A stretch of DNA of 64,000 bases from Pogona vitticeps (lineage: Eukaryota; Chordata; Lepidosauria; Squamata; Agamidae). Position numbers and translations under genes: made by a program. The stretch covers positions 179,668,045 through 179,732,044 of the forward strand of contig NC_135785.1 in assembly GCF_051106095.1 (NCBI RefSeq), read 5' to 3'. The notes beneath the pieces were generated by a model that was not told the DNA's origin, did not search any database, and was given only the letters and a program-made list of their open reading frames with translations. How positions within the stretch are numbered: the first letter of the stretch is position 1; the number at the start of each line of letters is the position of its first letter. Shown piece by piece: positions 50,004 through 62,403 of the stretch.

Positions 50004-50055
50004 TAGTACATGCCAGACAAAGTGTCCTGATCCACAAAAGCTCGCATATAGTACC

Positions 50056-50066
50056 ATTATTTTATT

Positions 50067-50125
<59 letters not shown>

Positions 50126-50127
50126 GT
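50056..50127. repeat. (TTTA)n microsatellite
   Basis: About 17 ATTT units directly following the inverted repeat arm. It may have grown from a retroelement tail. Confidence 0.9.
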
Positions 50128-50435
50128 GGTTTATAGAGGTTTTGCCTTAATTTAGCATGTGCTTTATTCATTAAAACAAATAATACTTCCCGGAAGCCTA
50201 AAATAAGAGTGATATATAAATAATATCAGTCTCACTTCTTTGTAGAAAGATCTTTCCTGTTTTACAATGCTTGCCATCTTTGGATTGAGCTGAACTGCGT
50301 CTATACTCTTTACAACCCAGATGCAAACTGGTTTCATCTATAACAAGTTTCCACCACGTTAATGCCTCTCTACTCATAACAAATCTTGGGCAGTTTGCCA
50401 TAATACTGCCACAATCTCACTCAAGCTAATACATT

Positions 50436-50615
50436 ATTATGTCCCATCAGGCTGCTCCTGACCTACGGGGACCCAAGTAAGAAGTTCAAGATATGTGAAA
50501 TGTTCAAGGAGTGGTTTTCTTATTGTCACCCCCTAGTGGGTTTCCACAGCTGAACAGGAATTTGGACTCAGGTCTCCTCAGTCTGACACTCTGTCCGCTG
50601 CACCAGTTGGCTATA
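50436..50615 (-). mobile_element. tRNA-derived SINE, diverged
   Basis: Minus strand: head ccaactggtgcagcggacag with box-B-like gagtccaaattcct, tail complementary to ttatgtcccatcaggctgct. Confidence 0.5.
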
Positions 50616-50619
50616 ATCA

Positions 50620-52550
50620 AGCTGAAGTGGGTGCTGGTTTAAAGTACTCTAAAGAGGACACTGTGAAAACTGACCTCCAGATGTCCCTTGCTATGATTTC
50701 TGACCTGCATCCACAGATAGCTTTCTTATGTTACATCATTTCACTGGCCTTTATATTCTTATGGTATAATAATGAGTGCAAAAGTAACTTGATAACCATG
50801 CACTTTTCTTGTTGTTTATTAAGACCAGGGTTTTCCTTCTTAAAATTCTGCCTATGCTCTGATTCACAGGAAGGATGAATGATGTAAGCTGTTCCTCAAG
50901 GGCTTTACCTTGATGATTTTTGCTTCCTTTACTCACATCAAGAAGAGATACGGAAAAAAGCTTGATGTGAGATTTGATAGTCATGTTGCCACGTATTAAC
51001 TCCTTATGTATTCCACTTCTCCTTTCACTTCTTGACCCCATATTTTTGAATATTGATTTGATAAAATAAGCAAATGTACTGTGTTTCAATGGGGTTAAAA
51101 ACTCATCAGTTCTATATCCACCCAAGTTCTCTCTCTCTCTCTCTCTTTTTAAATCAATTAATATTGCAATTCTATAGATTTCTATTCAGAAGTAAATATC
51201 ATTAAGTTATTCCTTGGCAAGAAAATACAGGCTGGATTGCAGCCTGTGAGACAAAGTAACTATGAAAAGTAATTTTAACCTTCTACCTGTTCACAGTCCA
51301 GGCAATATGCAGTTTCAAGCTAAAAAGCCACGTTTCTGTAACTCATTATATTGTTCTATAATTCACAGCTGACAGGTGTCATTTTAAACATGATGACATT
51401 TAGCCGAGATCAGTGGGTTACTCTACAGTTTTATATCTATGAGGTCCAACAGTAAGATGTCAATCACAACTGTGATTTTATTCATTGACTAAACACACTG
51501 AAAGGCAATAGCAGATTTCCTTCTCTATCTGCATCTCCTGGTTATTTAAATCTCTGGAAAAACCCTTGACTAAGCCAAACTCATAAACCAACTGGGCATA
51601 ACAGCAATCAGATGGCTGCAAAGGAAAAAGCCATCTGGTGTATGTGCCCTACAGCTTCTCCTTTATTTGTCATGGCTCCATTTTATGGAATTCTTCAGAT
51701 AACCATGGTGCCTCTCTGCATTACAGAATTAAATTGATTTATCCCCATCTTTTCACAGTGCCTTCTATGCAGCTTACCAAATTACAGCACCCAGGATCCC
51801 CAAGGATGGAGCCCTGGTAAATGAAGTGACATGAAAGTGATATGAATATAAAGTATACATATGCCTTTATCATCTTTTCACATAAAAGCTAAGACTGCGG
51901 GTCAGATAAACGGAGTATGGCTAACATTCAAGTAAAACTCAGTCAGGCAGACAGTACTGTATGGAAAATGAACCTTTCTCACTGTTTTTCCTGTCTCTCC
52001 ATCTCCTCTGCTCATCCAGTCTCTCAAGACTTTTCTCTGTCTCTGTCTCTCTCTCAAAAATAATTTTATTAGGTTTTTGTCAAGCACCTGTAAACAACAT
52101 GAGAATAATCCACAATAAAAATATGAAACAGCACATCCATGATATAAGTGACTAATTAAAGCAGAGATGAAAAATCACAAAAAGATTGGCAGGTTGATTG
52201 GTACATATATGCATCCATACTTGGCATTAGGAACAGGGAAGATTTATCAGGCAGCTAAGAAGAGGACCCTGAATTATTCCTGTGGAAGTGGCCATAGTAG
52301 GGGAGAAAGAAGAACTTAAACAGCCAAGTTCTAGCCGCACCTAAAACTCCGTGCAAATGTTTAATCTGAAGTTGGTACCTTCCTGCTCCTGGAGAGATCG
52401 CTATACTTGAGGAGAGAGTTGTCTGTCACTTAGTGACTCGGTAATCTATATTGAGAGGTTACAACAAGATTTTAGTTAATTAATATGTATCTGAAAATAA
52501 CATCTAGATGCATACCTTCAGGAGCCCCCTTAGTATGCACATCAATTTTC
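50620..52550. other. No gene recognised
   Basis: AT-rich. A palindromic dispersed repeat copy lies near 51160-51245. No exon or RNA gene seen. Confidence 0.4.
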
Positions 52551-52555
52551 ATAGT

Positions 52556-52918
52556 ACAAGTGTGGTGTAGTGCAGCCATTCTCAAACTTTTTCTGGCCAC
52601 AACTGTAAACACAGTATGAAAGAAATACTGTATAAGCTGAATCAGGATTGTGTAAGTTTCATAACAAACCTTATAAGGCGGTATGTGTTGAGAATTGTGT
52701 CCCCTTCAAATGTGCCAGCACCCCAGGGAGCCACAATGCCCCTGTTGAGAATGGCTGTTCCAGTAGATAGGGTGAGGGACTCAGGTTTCAATTCCCTCCT
52801 CGGCCAATGGAAACTTACTGGGGGAGTGGAATTGGAAAAACACTCATTAAATATATTACTTACCTTTAACCTATTAAGGTTGCCATAGGTTGATTCCCAC
52901 TTGATGGCACATAAATTT
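52556..52918 (+). mobile_element. tRNA-derived SINE interrupted by a hAT MITE
   Basis: The head acaagtgtggtgtagtg (to 52572) continues after the insertion with gatagggtgagggactcagg, tttcaattccc (box B) and ggccaatggaaacttactgg. The tail is ggttgccataggttgattcc, cacttgatggcacataa. Removing the insert restores the normal SINE order. Confidence 0.7.
52573..52757. mobile_element. hAT-type MITE
   Basis: Perfect 13-bp terminal inverted repeats: CAGCCATTCTCAA at the left and TTGAGAATGGCTG at the right. The interior (actttttctggccaca, ccccagggagccacaat) resembles common vertebrate hAT MITEs. The expected 8-bp duplication is only weakly preserved (GTGTAGTG versus TTCCAGTA). Confidence 0.78.
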
Positions 52919-53322
52919 CATAATCCAAATCTATAGTGGAGAGAGATGCTCTTTTTTCTCTCTAATTATAAATCTAGCTTTTGATCAGTGTCCTATGTAT
53001 TAAGATACCTGCCCAAGATACACCTGCACATGTCAATTACTCATCACATTTCAGCTTTTATTTGCATTCCAGTGATGTGACCCTAGTCATATCCACATTT
53101 GTATTTCTAATTTGCTGAGTTATGTGCAGACTTTACCAACTTCCATTCAGACAAAGTTTTTCAACAGATTGACATAACCTGGAGACAGAGATGGAATTCC
53201 TGTAGACTGCAATAAGGAGGTAATTTTTCTTGTTTCTGATGGGAGTTTTTCCACTAAGAAAACCCCTTGTATTTTGCACAAAAGATCCTGTAGTTTTCAC
53301 TAAAAAACATGCATTTTTGAAA

Positions 53323-53487
53323 AATGTGCTGTCAAGTAGGAACTGATGTATAGTAACCCTATCAGAACTGTAGAGGTAACCGTGATACATAAGGAATGGT
53401 TTCACCAGTTCTATTCCTCAGTGAACTTGCATGGCTCAGTGGGGATTTGAACCCAGGCCATCACTCCATCCACTATATCACACTGCA
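53323..53487 (-). mobile_element. tRNA-derived SINE
   Basis: Minus strand: gtgatatagtggatggagtg head, cctgggttcaaatcccc box B, tgagccatgcaagttcactg, and a tail complementary to tgctgtcaagtaggaactga. Confidence 0.65.
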
Positions 53488-53489
53488 TA

Positions 53490-56400
53490 TTTTGTGCAAA
53501 ATACTAAAGTCAGAAATCAAGGATGTGGATGTGTGTGTACAAAAACTATTTTCACAAAACAATCTTCCAATTCTTTTTTCTCAGAAACTTGTCATAGTCT
53601 TATCCCTTGTTTGTTTATTTTCCTTCTCAACTGCTGGAATTAAACAAGCAAAGATTTGCAGCCCTAGAATCTAACAACCCTGCCCTTTCACTTTGTGTGA
53701 TGTCGTTTCATGTACCGAGGTGGATACATCAGAGAGATGCTCAATTCCTGGCATACCTCAGTAGTGCAAAATAGAACAGCCCCCCATATCTTGGATCAAT
53801 AGAGAAGCCGGATGCAATTTAAATTTTATTTTATGAAAGCAACAATGAAAAAGCAAAGAATAGTAAATTATATAGTAATTCCTGGCATCCAGTACTGCAT
53901 TAATTGCTGTCTTTGTGTCTGCATCCCTATTGATGCTCAGTATCTGTCACCACTATTTAGTGTTAGAACCATGTGTGCTTATAATCAGTTAAAATGCTGT
54001 CAAGTGGCATTATGTTCTCCCTGGTGATCAAAATTATGATAATATCAACAAAACAATGAGAACATCAGGACAAAGCTTATATTTCACCTCTACTATGTTT
54101 GAAGGTGCTTTCCCACTCATGGAGTATGATAGATTCCATATACCATCATTCTGTTTTGATTCCATGTGATGGACACAACAATATATTAGTTTTCAGTGCT
54201 TATTAATCCCCCTTTCCCTTTGCTGCCAGAGAAAAAGAATTGTGTGTGTGTGTGCTATGTATCAGCCATGAACTTTCTGGAGATTATAAAAAGGTCGCTA
54301 CCATTCCAGTTCCAAAACAGGCAGGTACTAGTGAGCCAATCATTTCCCCTGTCAAGCTGATTCAAAATATCACAGCACAATATTTAAAAACTTGGTTGAC
54401 AGTGGGGCATCATCAAGGGGTATTATATATTTTCTAAAGCAAGGGGTCAAAGAGTTAAACTTCAGAACTACTTCTGTGGTTGCACAATTCCACTTCATCA
54501 GATGGCAGTTGACAACTTTAAAGAACCAACAGTATTATGAATTGCAAATGACAACCAACCAACATTAATTAAAGTCCCACAATGTAGGGATGCATGGCTT
54601 GAAAAGCTGTTAGAAAGACAGCACTCCATCGTGGGTACTGAATGATAATATTGCTTATTAATGGTTTTGCTTATTAATGGTTTTGTTTGATTTTTGTTAT
54701 TAATAAAGTGAGGTATCTGGAAAATAATGGTTTGTGCCTTGATACTAAGGTGTGCTAGAGTCTATGGATAAAGTAGAAGCAAATGCACATAGAAAAAGCT
54801 GGGATAGAAAAAAAGACACTTTTTTGTTGCAATTGAGGTATCTAGGTGCAGCAAGTGGGTGCTCATTGCCCAGATGAAGTGCTCACCCACAATACATAAA
54901 CAAGGGAAATTATATGGATTGATAGTATTTAGCGAAGCTATAGCCATTGGATAGCCCCCTTATCATCTGCTAAGGAAGCAGGTCTCACAGCCCCCAAGCT
55001 GCCATATGCTTTGGGGCTGGTATTCCAAATTTCAGTGGAAACCAGACTATGTATGCGTTAATAGTTGGTGTTTTATTTCTATCAGTAGGCTTCATCCTTG
55101 GTACCTTTTTATAGTAAGCACTGGCTTGAGAGAGTCAATTTAGTGCAATCATCATAAAACTGGATTTTGAACAGGAAGACCACAGTTCAAATCTCTATTT
55201 GGTTCCCTTAGGCTAGTCAGCATCTTCTACCAAAAACTTACCTTCCAGGGTGATTGTACAGTTCAGGGGAGATGGGAACCATGTAAAGTTGCCACACATG
55301 TTTGTGGTGAATCTATGTTAAAAACAAGTGGCATTGTTTTTCCCTGTTCTTCCTTTGTTTAGGCTGGTGTCCAGCTAAGATCCTAGATGCTTATGGAAGA
55401 TAAGATCCAACTTGGTGTGTGGGGATGCAGCTTCTGCAGGATTTATAACAATAGAGCTCGGAAAATATTCTTGTTCAGCTATACACCTCCCAGAATCTCA
55501 TGGTCAGTATGATAGCTGCTCAATAAGAAAGGATATTTTCTTCAGACTTTGTATAATATTGCCCTACCAAGTTCCTTGCAGCAACCATTGCATACTCCAT
55601 AGCACCTTGAGATTATAGATTTTTAAATCCAGGTTTGCACAGGTATTTTTGTTCTCTTGCAAACTCCCCATTTGTTTAAAGACCCTATCAATCAAACTGC
55701 TGGTGAATTCACTCATTGGCTAAACACACAGAATTGTTCTTTCTTTAGAGATCAATGAGGCAAAACAGAGACTGGGTATTTTGCTTCATATCTGGATACC
55801 TGAAGGACCGCCTCCTTCCATATGAACCTACCTGGCAGGTAGGGAAAGGGAAAGGGCAGAAGAGATGGTCCCTGACTGCTGTTACTACTGCAAAGATCAC
55901 TGACACTCAGTTTCCCACTCACACACTTGCTGCATGTTATACATGTGCCACTTTCTCTTTCTAAGAATCTGCAGCCATGATGACAGAGGCTACTGGAGGC
56001 TGCTGTCTCAAGACTAAATGAGTGTGTCACAAAGAATGCATGCCCTACTGCTTGGACAGAAAGGTGCATGACAGCTCTTAAAGGGGAAGGATGGCTCAAT
56101 CTATATAGAAATGTATATATAAGGGCCTTTATATAGTGTGGACAGGCCCTTAAAGAATTCAGTGTGGGCATTTATTCTTCTTTGATGAGAAAATGTCTAG
56201 GCTGACTTCCTAACTTCTGGCATTTGCCAGTGAGATATATGCCAATTTTGTTGCACCAGTAGGTGTAACTAAGAGGACTTGGACTACGATTTTTGTTCTT
56301 GCCCTCAGGTAGCATTATTCTGGCAAGAAATAACATGACATGATTACTTACAATGTTCCTTTGGTTCCAAATGCACTCACATTGGTAATTTTTAAAAAGT

Positions 56401-56808
56401 ATAAATGAAGATTTAAAATGTGCTACTTGCACATAACTAGCAATTAGAGAGTTAATTGCTTTAAACTGATAATCTTCTAAATCTTTGTTAGTTAGTTCTG
56501 GAAAGATCAGAGCTTATCTGGGTGATAGCTTTTTAAAATTAAGTTGTCTCTCCTCCAAAGGTGAAGATGGATCCTCAATATATTGATGAAACTGAGTTTA
56601 TTTATGAACCATAAGAATACAAAATATCAAGGAAACATATAACCTTATGTACTTTTTCAGCTATATAATTTTAACAAGTTAAATAAATTTGTGCTGTTGC
56701 ACAAAGTTTACGTGTGCAAATTTGTATGTTCATTATGTGTGCAAATGTTTTGAACTCTTTTCTTATTAAATCATTCTTGTTTGTTAAATATGTATGCTTC
56801 TCTGTGTT
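53490..56808. other. No gene recognised
   Basis: AT-rich. A tRNA-SINE-like block (gaagaccacagttcaaatct) lies near 55135-55290. A 139-codon minus frame at 55.75-56.17 kb has no recognised domain and is crossed by a palindromic tataagggcctttata segment. Confidence 0.35.
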
Positions 56809-56809
56809 G

Positions 56810-57010
<201 letters not shown>

Positions 57011-57160
57011 GCCTATACCTGTCAAGAAGAAATTCTTTTAAAAGATTATTGTGTATGATTGTCACAGTCATAGCAGACATTTTTCTCCCTTTTTGTCATC
57101 TGAAAATGATTTTGCTTTGTTTTCTGTTTGGTCTTCAGGCCACAAGTGTGTACTTCCTTT

Positions 57161-57221
57161 GATGGTTGTTGTGGGTTTTTCGGGCTCTTTGGCCATGTTC
57201 TGAAGGTTGTTCTTCCTAACA
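57161..57221. mobile_element. 61-bp fragment of the 26.3-kb inverted-repeat family
   Basis: ggttgttgtgggtttttcgg, gctctttggccatgttctga and ggttgttcttcctaac match the outer part of the 26302 arm. It is bracketed by a perfect 12-bp duplication TGTACTTCCTTT (57149-57160, 57222-57233). This shows that a very short copy was inserted by retrotransposition with target duplication. Confidence 0.8.
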
Positions 57222-57234
57222 TGTACTTCCTTTG

Positions 57235-57810
57235 TATGTCTGATTTCTGACACATAAGACTGTCTCAGCCATGTCTCTTGCACACTAAACTGATTGCAGC
57301 AATAATAGCAGGTTTTGTATAATGTATACTTTGGCTTTTAGTCTTTATAGGTTCTGGGCAAGTACTGATTCCAAAATCAGTGTCCAACATACACTAAGTG
57401 GGCACAAAAAGATCAGACAGTTCATGAACCTAGTTCATGAGATGGAGTTTATGTCATGATCTTGATCCATGCACATACAGTATATATCAGAACCATATTC
57501 AGGCATTATATAGGGCTGAATAGGGCATGGGTATATGACTATGCATGTAAGCTCCAGACCCATGGCCTCACCATAATTGGAAATCAAGTAACCTTTAGGT
57601 TTTTAACATGCCTATAAAGCTCATTCACAGACCTTTCCAGGTGAGATTTAATGAATGAGGTTTAAGGGTACTTACCCAACACTACTACCCATTTAGCACT
57701 ACACATAGCATGGCATAATGCCTGATTAGGTCTATAAAAATCATTTTAATGGTGCCAAAGCCACCTCAGAAAATGAGACCGACAGAATGAACACTACCCC
57801 CTAAAGGTAG
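57235..57810. other. No gene or classified repeat seen
   Basis: AT-rich non-coding sequence. Confidence 0.4.
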
Positions 57811-57814
57811 TTAA

Positions 57815-58035
57815 ATGGTGTTTCTCAATATCAGGAAAAAGTTCTTAACTGTTAGAGGAGTACGGCAATGGAACCAATTCTCTTGAGAGGTGGTGAGTGG
57901 TCCAACACTACAGGCATTCAGGATAAAATTGGACAACCATTTGTCAGATCTGCTTTGATTTGGATTCCTGCACTGAGCATGGGACTGATGGTTTTATAGG
58001 CCCCCTCCAACTTGATCATTTTATAATTCTATGAA
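57815..58035 (+). mobile_element. CR1 LINE 3' end, uninterrupted
   Basis: tcaggaaaaagttcttaact, gttagaggagtacggcaatg, ggaaccaattctcttgagag, ggccccctccaacttgatca and terminal attctatga. It is the empty-site comparison for the split copy at 17.4 kb. Confidence 0.88.
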
Positions 58036-58039
58036 CTTT

Positions 58040-59420
58040 GGAAGAGCTTTCTTGGTAGCTGGAACTCCTTTGTAAGGGAGGCTAGCTTGGCCTCCTCCTT
58101 GTTCTACAGCTGGCAAGGAAAACCTTTTCTGGTGCAAGCAGGCCCACATCTTTGCAACTATTGGATCACACTCTAAACTGGGATTCCTGTCGTTACTTGT
58201 ATAATTAACGTTCCAAATAGGTTGCATGTTTTTCCCAGTCTTAACATAGCTTTTAAACTTACATTTCCATTGTGCATTTCCAAACAACTGAACTCTTAAC
58301 ATGGTAGAGAAAATTGTTTTTAACAAATTAATCGTGAAAGTGGACATCTCCCTTTCTGAACCCAAACCTGTTCCACAAGGCCTTCATCTCTTGGAGGTGT
58401 ATGGGGGTTATTATCAAAACGCACATACACATTTTTGCAAAGTATTCAAAATGGATACATATTTATACTCTGGCAATTTTTATCTTAGAATATGCAGAGC
58501 TCTTCAGAGGCATAACAATTAACACCAGTTTAAATTAAATCTCTGTACAAACACATATTTGGTATTGAGTAGCTGGGGAATAGTCTCCTTTGGGACTGTA
58601 AACCAATAAAGCAATTAAACTATGGCAGGGAACCCCAGATAAGCAATTAGGTAAACCAATGATTTCAAGACATTACCAAATGAATGGAAGTCTTCTGGTT
58701 TTAAATGAAATTACAGGAAGAGAACACAGAGATGAAGCTTTCCCAGTTTCCAGGAGAAAATGTCTTTGGGATTTGGGGGTGGGTGGAGACAGAAAAGGGC
58801 AGTATGGGGAGACTACATAACACTATGTTGTGCTGCCGTTTGCTGAACGTGATGGCTTTATTCTCATTTTAATCCTCCCCCCCCCCGAGAATAATCTCAC
58901 TAAACCTCCAACAAGCAGGAGCTCTGGAGAACTGGAGTGGCGAGGGCTCGAACACAAAAATAGGCACAAAAGCTTTTGAAAAGACTTTTTTTCAGAAATC
59001 TGTAGAGAAGTAACCCGGTTTCACAATAAATACTGTCAGTCTCCTTGAACAGAATCAAATGGAACTATAACAAGAGCACCAAGGAGAATATTTGAGAGAA
59101 TGGAAAGAAATGCTGCAAGCACCAACATTGCAGCAGTCCTATGCAGAATTCAAACCCAGAGCCAATGTATCAGTTTCCCAGAAAATACAGCATTTAACAA
59201 CCCTTCCAAAACACTGCTCAAATTCTGTTGATTATCTTTTTCTGTTTTCCTAGAGTTATTATGCTCTTAGTGCCCTCTTTTTTTAACATTTTCAGTGCCT
59301 AGACTTATATTTTTGAGCAGGCTATCACTATATTGGCAGGCTGCACAACTCAGTGGTTTTACTCATTACAGAAGTCTTGTGTATATATTGCTCACCAGAT
59401 AAAAATCTATTTAAAGGTAT
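58040..59420. other. No gene or classified repeat seen
   Basis: AT-rich, no exon or RNA gene recognised. Confidence 0.4.
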
Positions 59421-59433
59421 GTTTTATTTTAAA

Positions 59434-60466
59434 GCAGGGATGTGGTGGCGCTGCGGGCTAAACCGTAGAAGCCTGTGCTGCAGGGTCAGAAGACCAGCGG
59501 TCGTAAGATTGAATCCACGCGACGGAGTGAGTGCCCATGGCTTGTCCCAACTCCCGCCAACCTAGCGGTTCGAAAGCATGTACAGTGGTGCCTCGCTTAA
59601 CAATGTTAATTGGTTAAAAAAACCATCGCTATGGGAAAACATTGCTAAGCGAAAAACCATTTCCCATAGGAATGCATTGAAAACCGGATAATCCGTTCCA
59701 ATGGGAACGGATTACTGTCCTTAAGTGAAAATCGCCATAGGAAACATCGCTAAGTGAAACGCGGTTCCCCCATTGGAATGCATTGAATAGGTTTCAATGC
59801 ATTTCAATGGTTTTGACAGGTCCGTTTTCACTATTTTTAAAGTGTCTTAAAATGTTCAAAAACTGTTTAAAATTCTTTCCCCCCCCCCATTGGAATGCAT
59901 TGAACTGTCAAACCTACAGTTCAATGCATTCCAATGGGGGGGGGAAGAATTCACCAAAAATTAACGAAGACTCAGAACAAAGCCAAATTAAGTTTGCAAA
60001 GGTTTTACAGGGTGCACTAACAATTACAAGCATTTTAAACAGTTTTTGAACATTTTAAGACACACTTAAAATAGTGAAAACGGACATCGCTAAGTGAAAC
60101 AGGGGGACCTAAACTGTCATCGCTAAGCGAAGCAAGGTCCCGAACATCGCTATACGAAATTTCCCCATTGGAAACATCACTAAACGGAGTGCAAGATCAC
60201 TCCAAAAACTTCATCGCTAAGCGAATACATTGTTAAACGAGGCAATCGCTAAGCGAGGCATCACTGTAAATGCGAGTAGATAAAGAGATACCATCTCAGT
60301 GGGACGGTAACAGCATTCTGTGTCTAAGTCGCACTGGCCATGTGACCACGGAAAATTGTCTTCGGACAAAATGCTGGCTCTATGGCTTGGAAACGGGGAT
60401 GAGCACCGCCCCCTAGAATCGAACACGACTGGTCAAAAATTGTCAAGGGGAACCTTTACCTTTACC
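59434..60466 (+). mobile_element. tRNA-derived squamate SINE split by a Tigger MITE
   Basis: The head is gatgtggtggcgctgcgggc with box B (agattgaatcc) to ggttcgaaagcatgta. The body resumes after the MITE as aatgcgagtagataaagag and ends gggaacctttacctttacc. An 11-bp duplication TTTATTTTAAA flanks the whole (59423-59433, 60467-60477). Without the insert it is a full-length copy like 32965. Confidence 0.88.
59583..60266. mobile_element. Tigger/pogo-type foldback MITE inserted in the SINE
   Basis: CAGTGGTGCCTCGCTTAACA at the left and AAGCGAGGCATCACTG at the right, with TA at 59581-59582 and 60267-60268. Beyond the termini, ccgttttcactat and tgttcaaaaactgtttaaa reappear inverted near 60030-60085. 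A central hairpin (59879-59944) has a stem of about 29 bp and a 7-bp loop. It is non-coding. Confidence 0.88.
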
Positions 60467-60488
60467 TTTATTTTAAAAGTCAATTTTT

Positions 60489-60531
<43 letters not shown>
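60489..60531. repeat. (AAC)n microsatellite
   Basis: About 14 AAC units between two SINEs. Confidence 0.9.
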
Positions 60532-60752
60532 TGCCATCAAGTAAATTCTGACTTATGACAGCCTTTATCAGGGTTTTCTAAGTATAGCGTACTCAGAAGT
60601 GATTTACCATTCCCTTCTTCTTGATGCACCCTGGGACTGTGCAGTTTGTCCAAGGCCACACAGGCTGGATCTCCCAGGAGGCACAGTGGGGAATTGAACA
60701 TCCAGCCTCTGGCTGCTCAGTCAGGTGCCTAACACACTGAGCTATCCAGCCA
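60532..60752 (-). mobile_element. tRNA-derived SINE
   Basis: Minus strand: gtggctggatagctcagtgt head with box A (tagctcagtgtgttaggc) and box B (gatgttcaattcc). Then ggaatggtaaatcacttctg and the tail cataagtcagaatttacttg. It is complete and tRNA-like. Confidence 0.72.
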
Positions 60753-60754
60753 CT

Positions 60755-62400
60755 TCTATTTTAAATACCAAAGGCCATTCCCAGCAGATCCACAGGCACA
60801 GAGCCAACCTGGCTTTCCTTGGGATGGAATTGTATGATGGATGCGTCCCTACAGAAACAGCACTGTCTCATGTAACTCAGCAGCCCAGTATTTTGACCCA
60901 GCAATAGTTATCATTGAAAACTTTTAAAAACTAAGAAGTAGTTACTGATCACACAACAGCATGAAATATGTGCAGTAACTCTATGGCTATTCATAAAAGT
61001 AACTGCATTTGAGGAAATAGAGGGGCAACTAAGGTAGCATTTCTATTGAAAAGATCAGTAATCCCTCTTCTGCTGCTCGAAAACAATATTTCAACAGGTA
61101 TAATGTTGTATATCAGCAATATAATGAAGAAAAGATGAGGACTTTTAAGCATTAAACTGCAGGGATATTGGCTGTAGATTAAAGCTGCACCAGTAATTGA
61201 ATATATATATGAGTAATTTATTTCTTTTTGCTCTCTCCAGTATTAGAACAGTAGAGGCTTCAGAGAATTAGAACAGTTACGTGTATTCCTGGAAGTCATG
61301 TCTAGCAAAAGAGGAACTGATTAAAGACATAGATATAAAAGGAATTTTACAGCAGCTACCACAATGAATAGGTTGTGCCATAATTACATTTACGTGGTAT
61401 ATGAACTACTGCAGTGAAATATTTTGCACTTGTCAAGGCTGATGCTTTCCAAAGAAAATTACTGTCCTTATAGCAAAGATTATTGTTGTGAGGATTAATT
61501 TTCTATTCATTTCTTTTTCAGTGCCCAGCATTTAATATCAAGCATGTTAATTTATTGTATACACACAGAGGTGAAAGAATCAGCATTCCTCCCTCCCTCC
61601 AATCTGTGATTACTACAAGCTGTCTCATACCATCACTTTTACTGAAAAGACACTGCTGAATTTGGCCTAAAAATTCCTGATAAGAAAATGGGAAATACTG
61701 GTCCCCCAAAATTGACTGCCTCCATCCATCTAGCAGGAAGCTGAATGTCTCAAAGGTTCTAAAACAGAAATCTTCTTTCCTCTGAAGATCTTTGGGGCAA
61801 GAAGGCTTATATGGGGGATCTCGTCTTGACACAAACCATGGTCGACTATGAGTGAAATCTGTCAGTTGGCTGCTGATCAAATGATTAGAAGGATAAGTAG
61901 GAGACAACTCCTGTGGTATCTTTCTGGACCATTTGATTAGATCATTCCTTCTAAATCCAACTGCAGAGTTAGGAAATGTACTTTCAAAAATGAGTCATCC
62001 CAGTTATTCCTTGTCTGAAAAGCAAACTATTGTTGTTACTTTTTTAAATGATGGAGAAATAACACATTCTGTTGCTGATTGTGCTGATTGCTACATTTCC
62101 TTTCTTTCCATTACCTTTTTGTTGTTTTGGAAATTCTTGAAGGGATGACGAAGGAATGGTATAAAACTTAGAGAAGTTCTATCAAAATAACAATTTTAAA
62201 ATGCCTTAAACTGTTCCTTGAATGTAACAGGGAAAATGGTACTCATTACAATGATGAAGTAACTTTGAGCCTATGTGCTATATTACTTTCTTAGCCTTAC
62301 AAAACACTTATTATCCAATGTATCTAGTTTTAGGTTTCATTACAACTACTCTCTTTGTGTATGTTCTGTGCTGTCAAGTCAGAATCTACTTATAAACCTA
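60755..62400. other. No gene recognised
   Basis: AT-rich. A minus-strand open frame of 129 codons (61518-61907) has no recognised domain and is not called. A short SINE-tail-like tgctgtcaagtcagaatcta lies at about 62370, next to the Tigger end. Confidence 0.4.
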
Positions 62401-62403
62401 ATA

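Larger units (their letters stand above)
48895..50050. repeat. Head-to-head inverted Penelope-like repeat split by a SINE and a MITE
   Basis: The left arm (48895-49113, minus) and right arm (49570-49703 plus 50006-50045, plus strand) share cagctgtaa(c/t)ttta, ctttcctga, aaatccatcttg(a/c)catgaac, cttcacact-like and GATCCAC/ATCCAT followed by (A/G)AAAGCTC. The left arm reads ACTGAAGTGG, spacer, CCATGAAAGC, close to the hammerhead CUGAUGA / stem II / GAAA layout. A SINE lies at the centre and a MITE in the right arm. The arms are diverged, so it is older than both insertions. Confidence 0.55.

Noticed and set aside
61518-61907. 129-codon minus-strand open frame
   Set aside because: No recognisable domain, no splice or promoter context. 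It could be chance in 64 kb or an unknown old exon. A protein search and cross-species alignment would decide.
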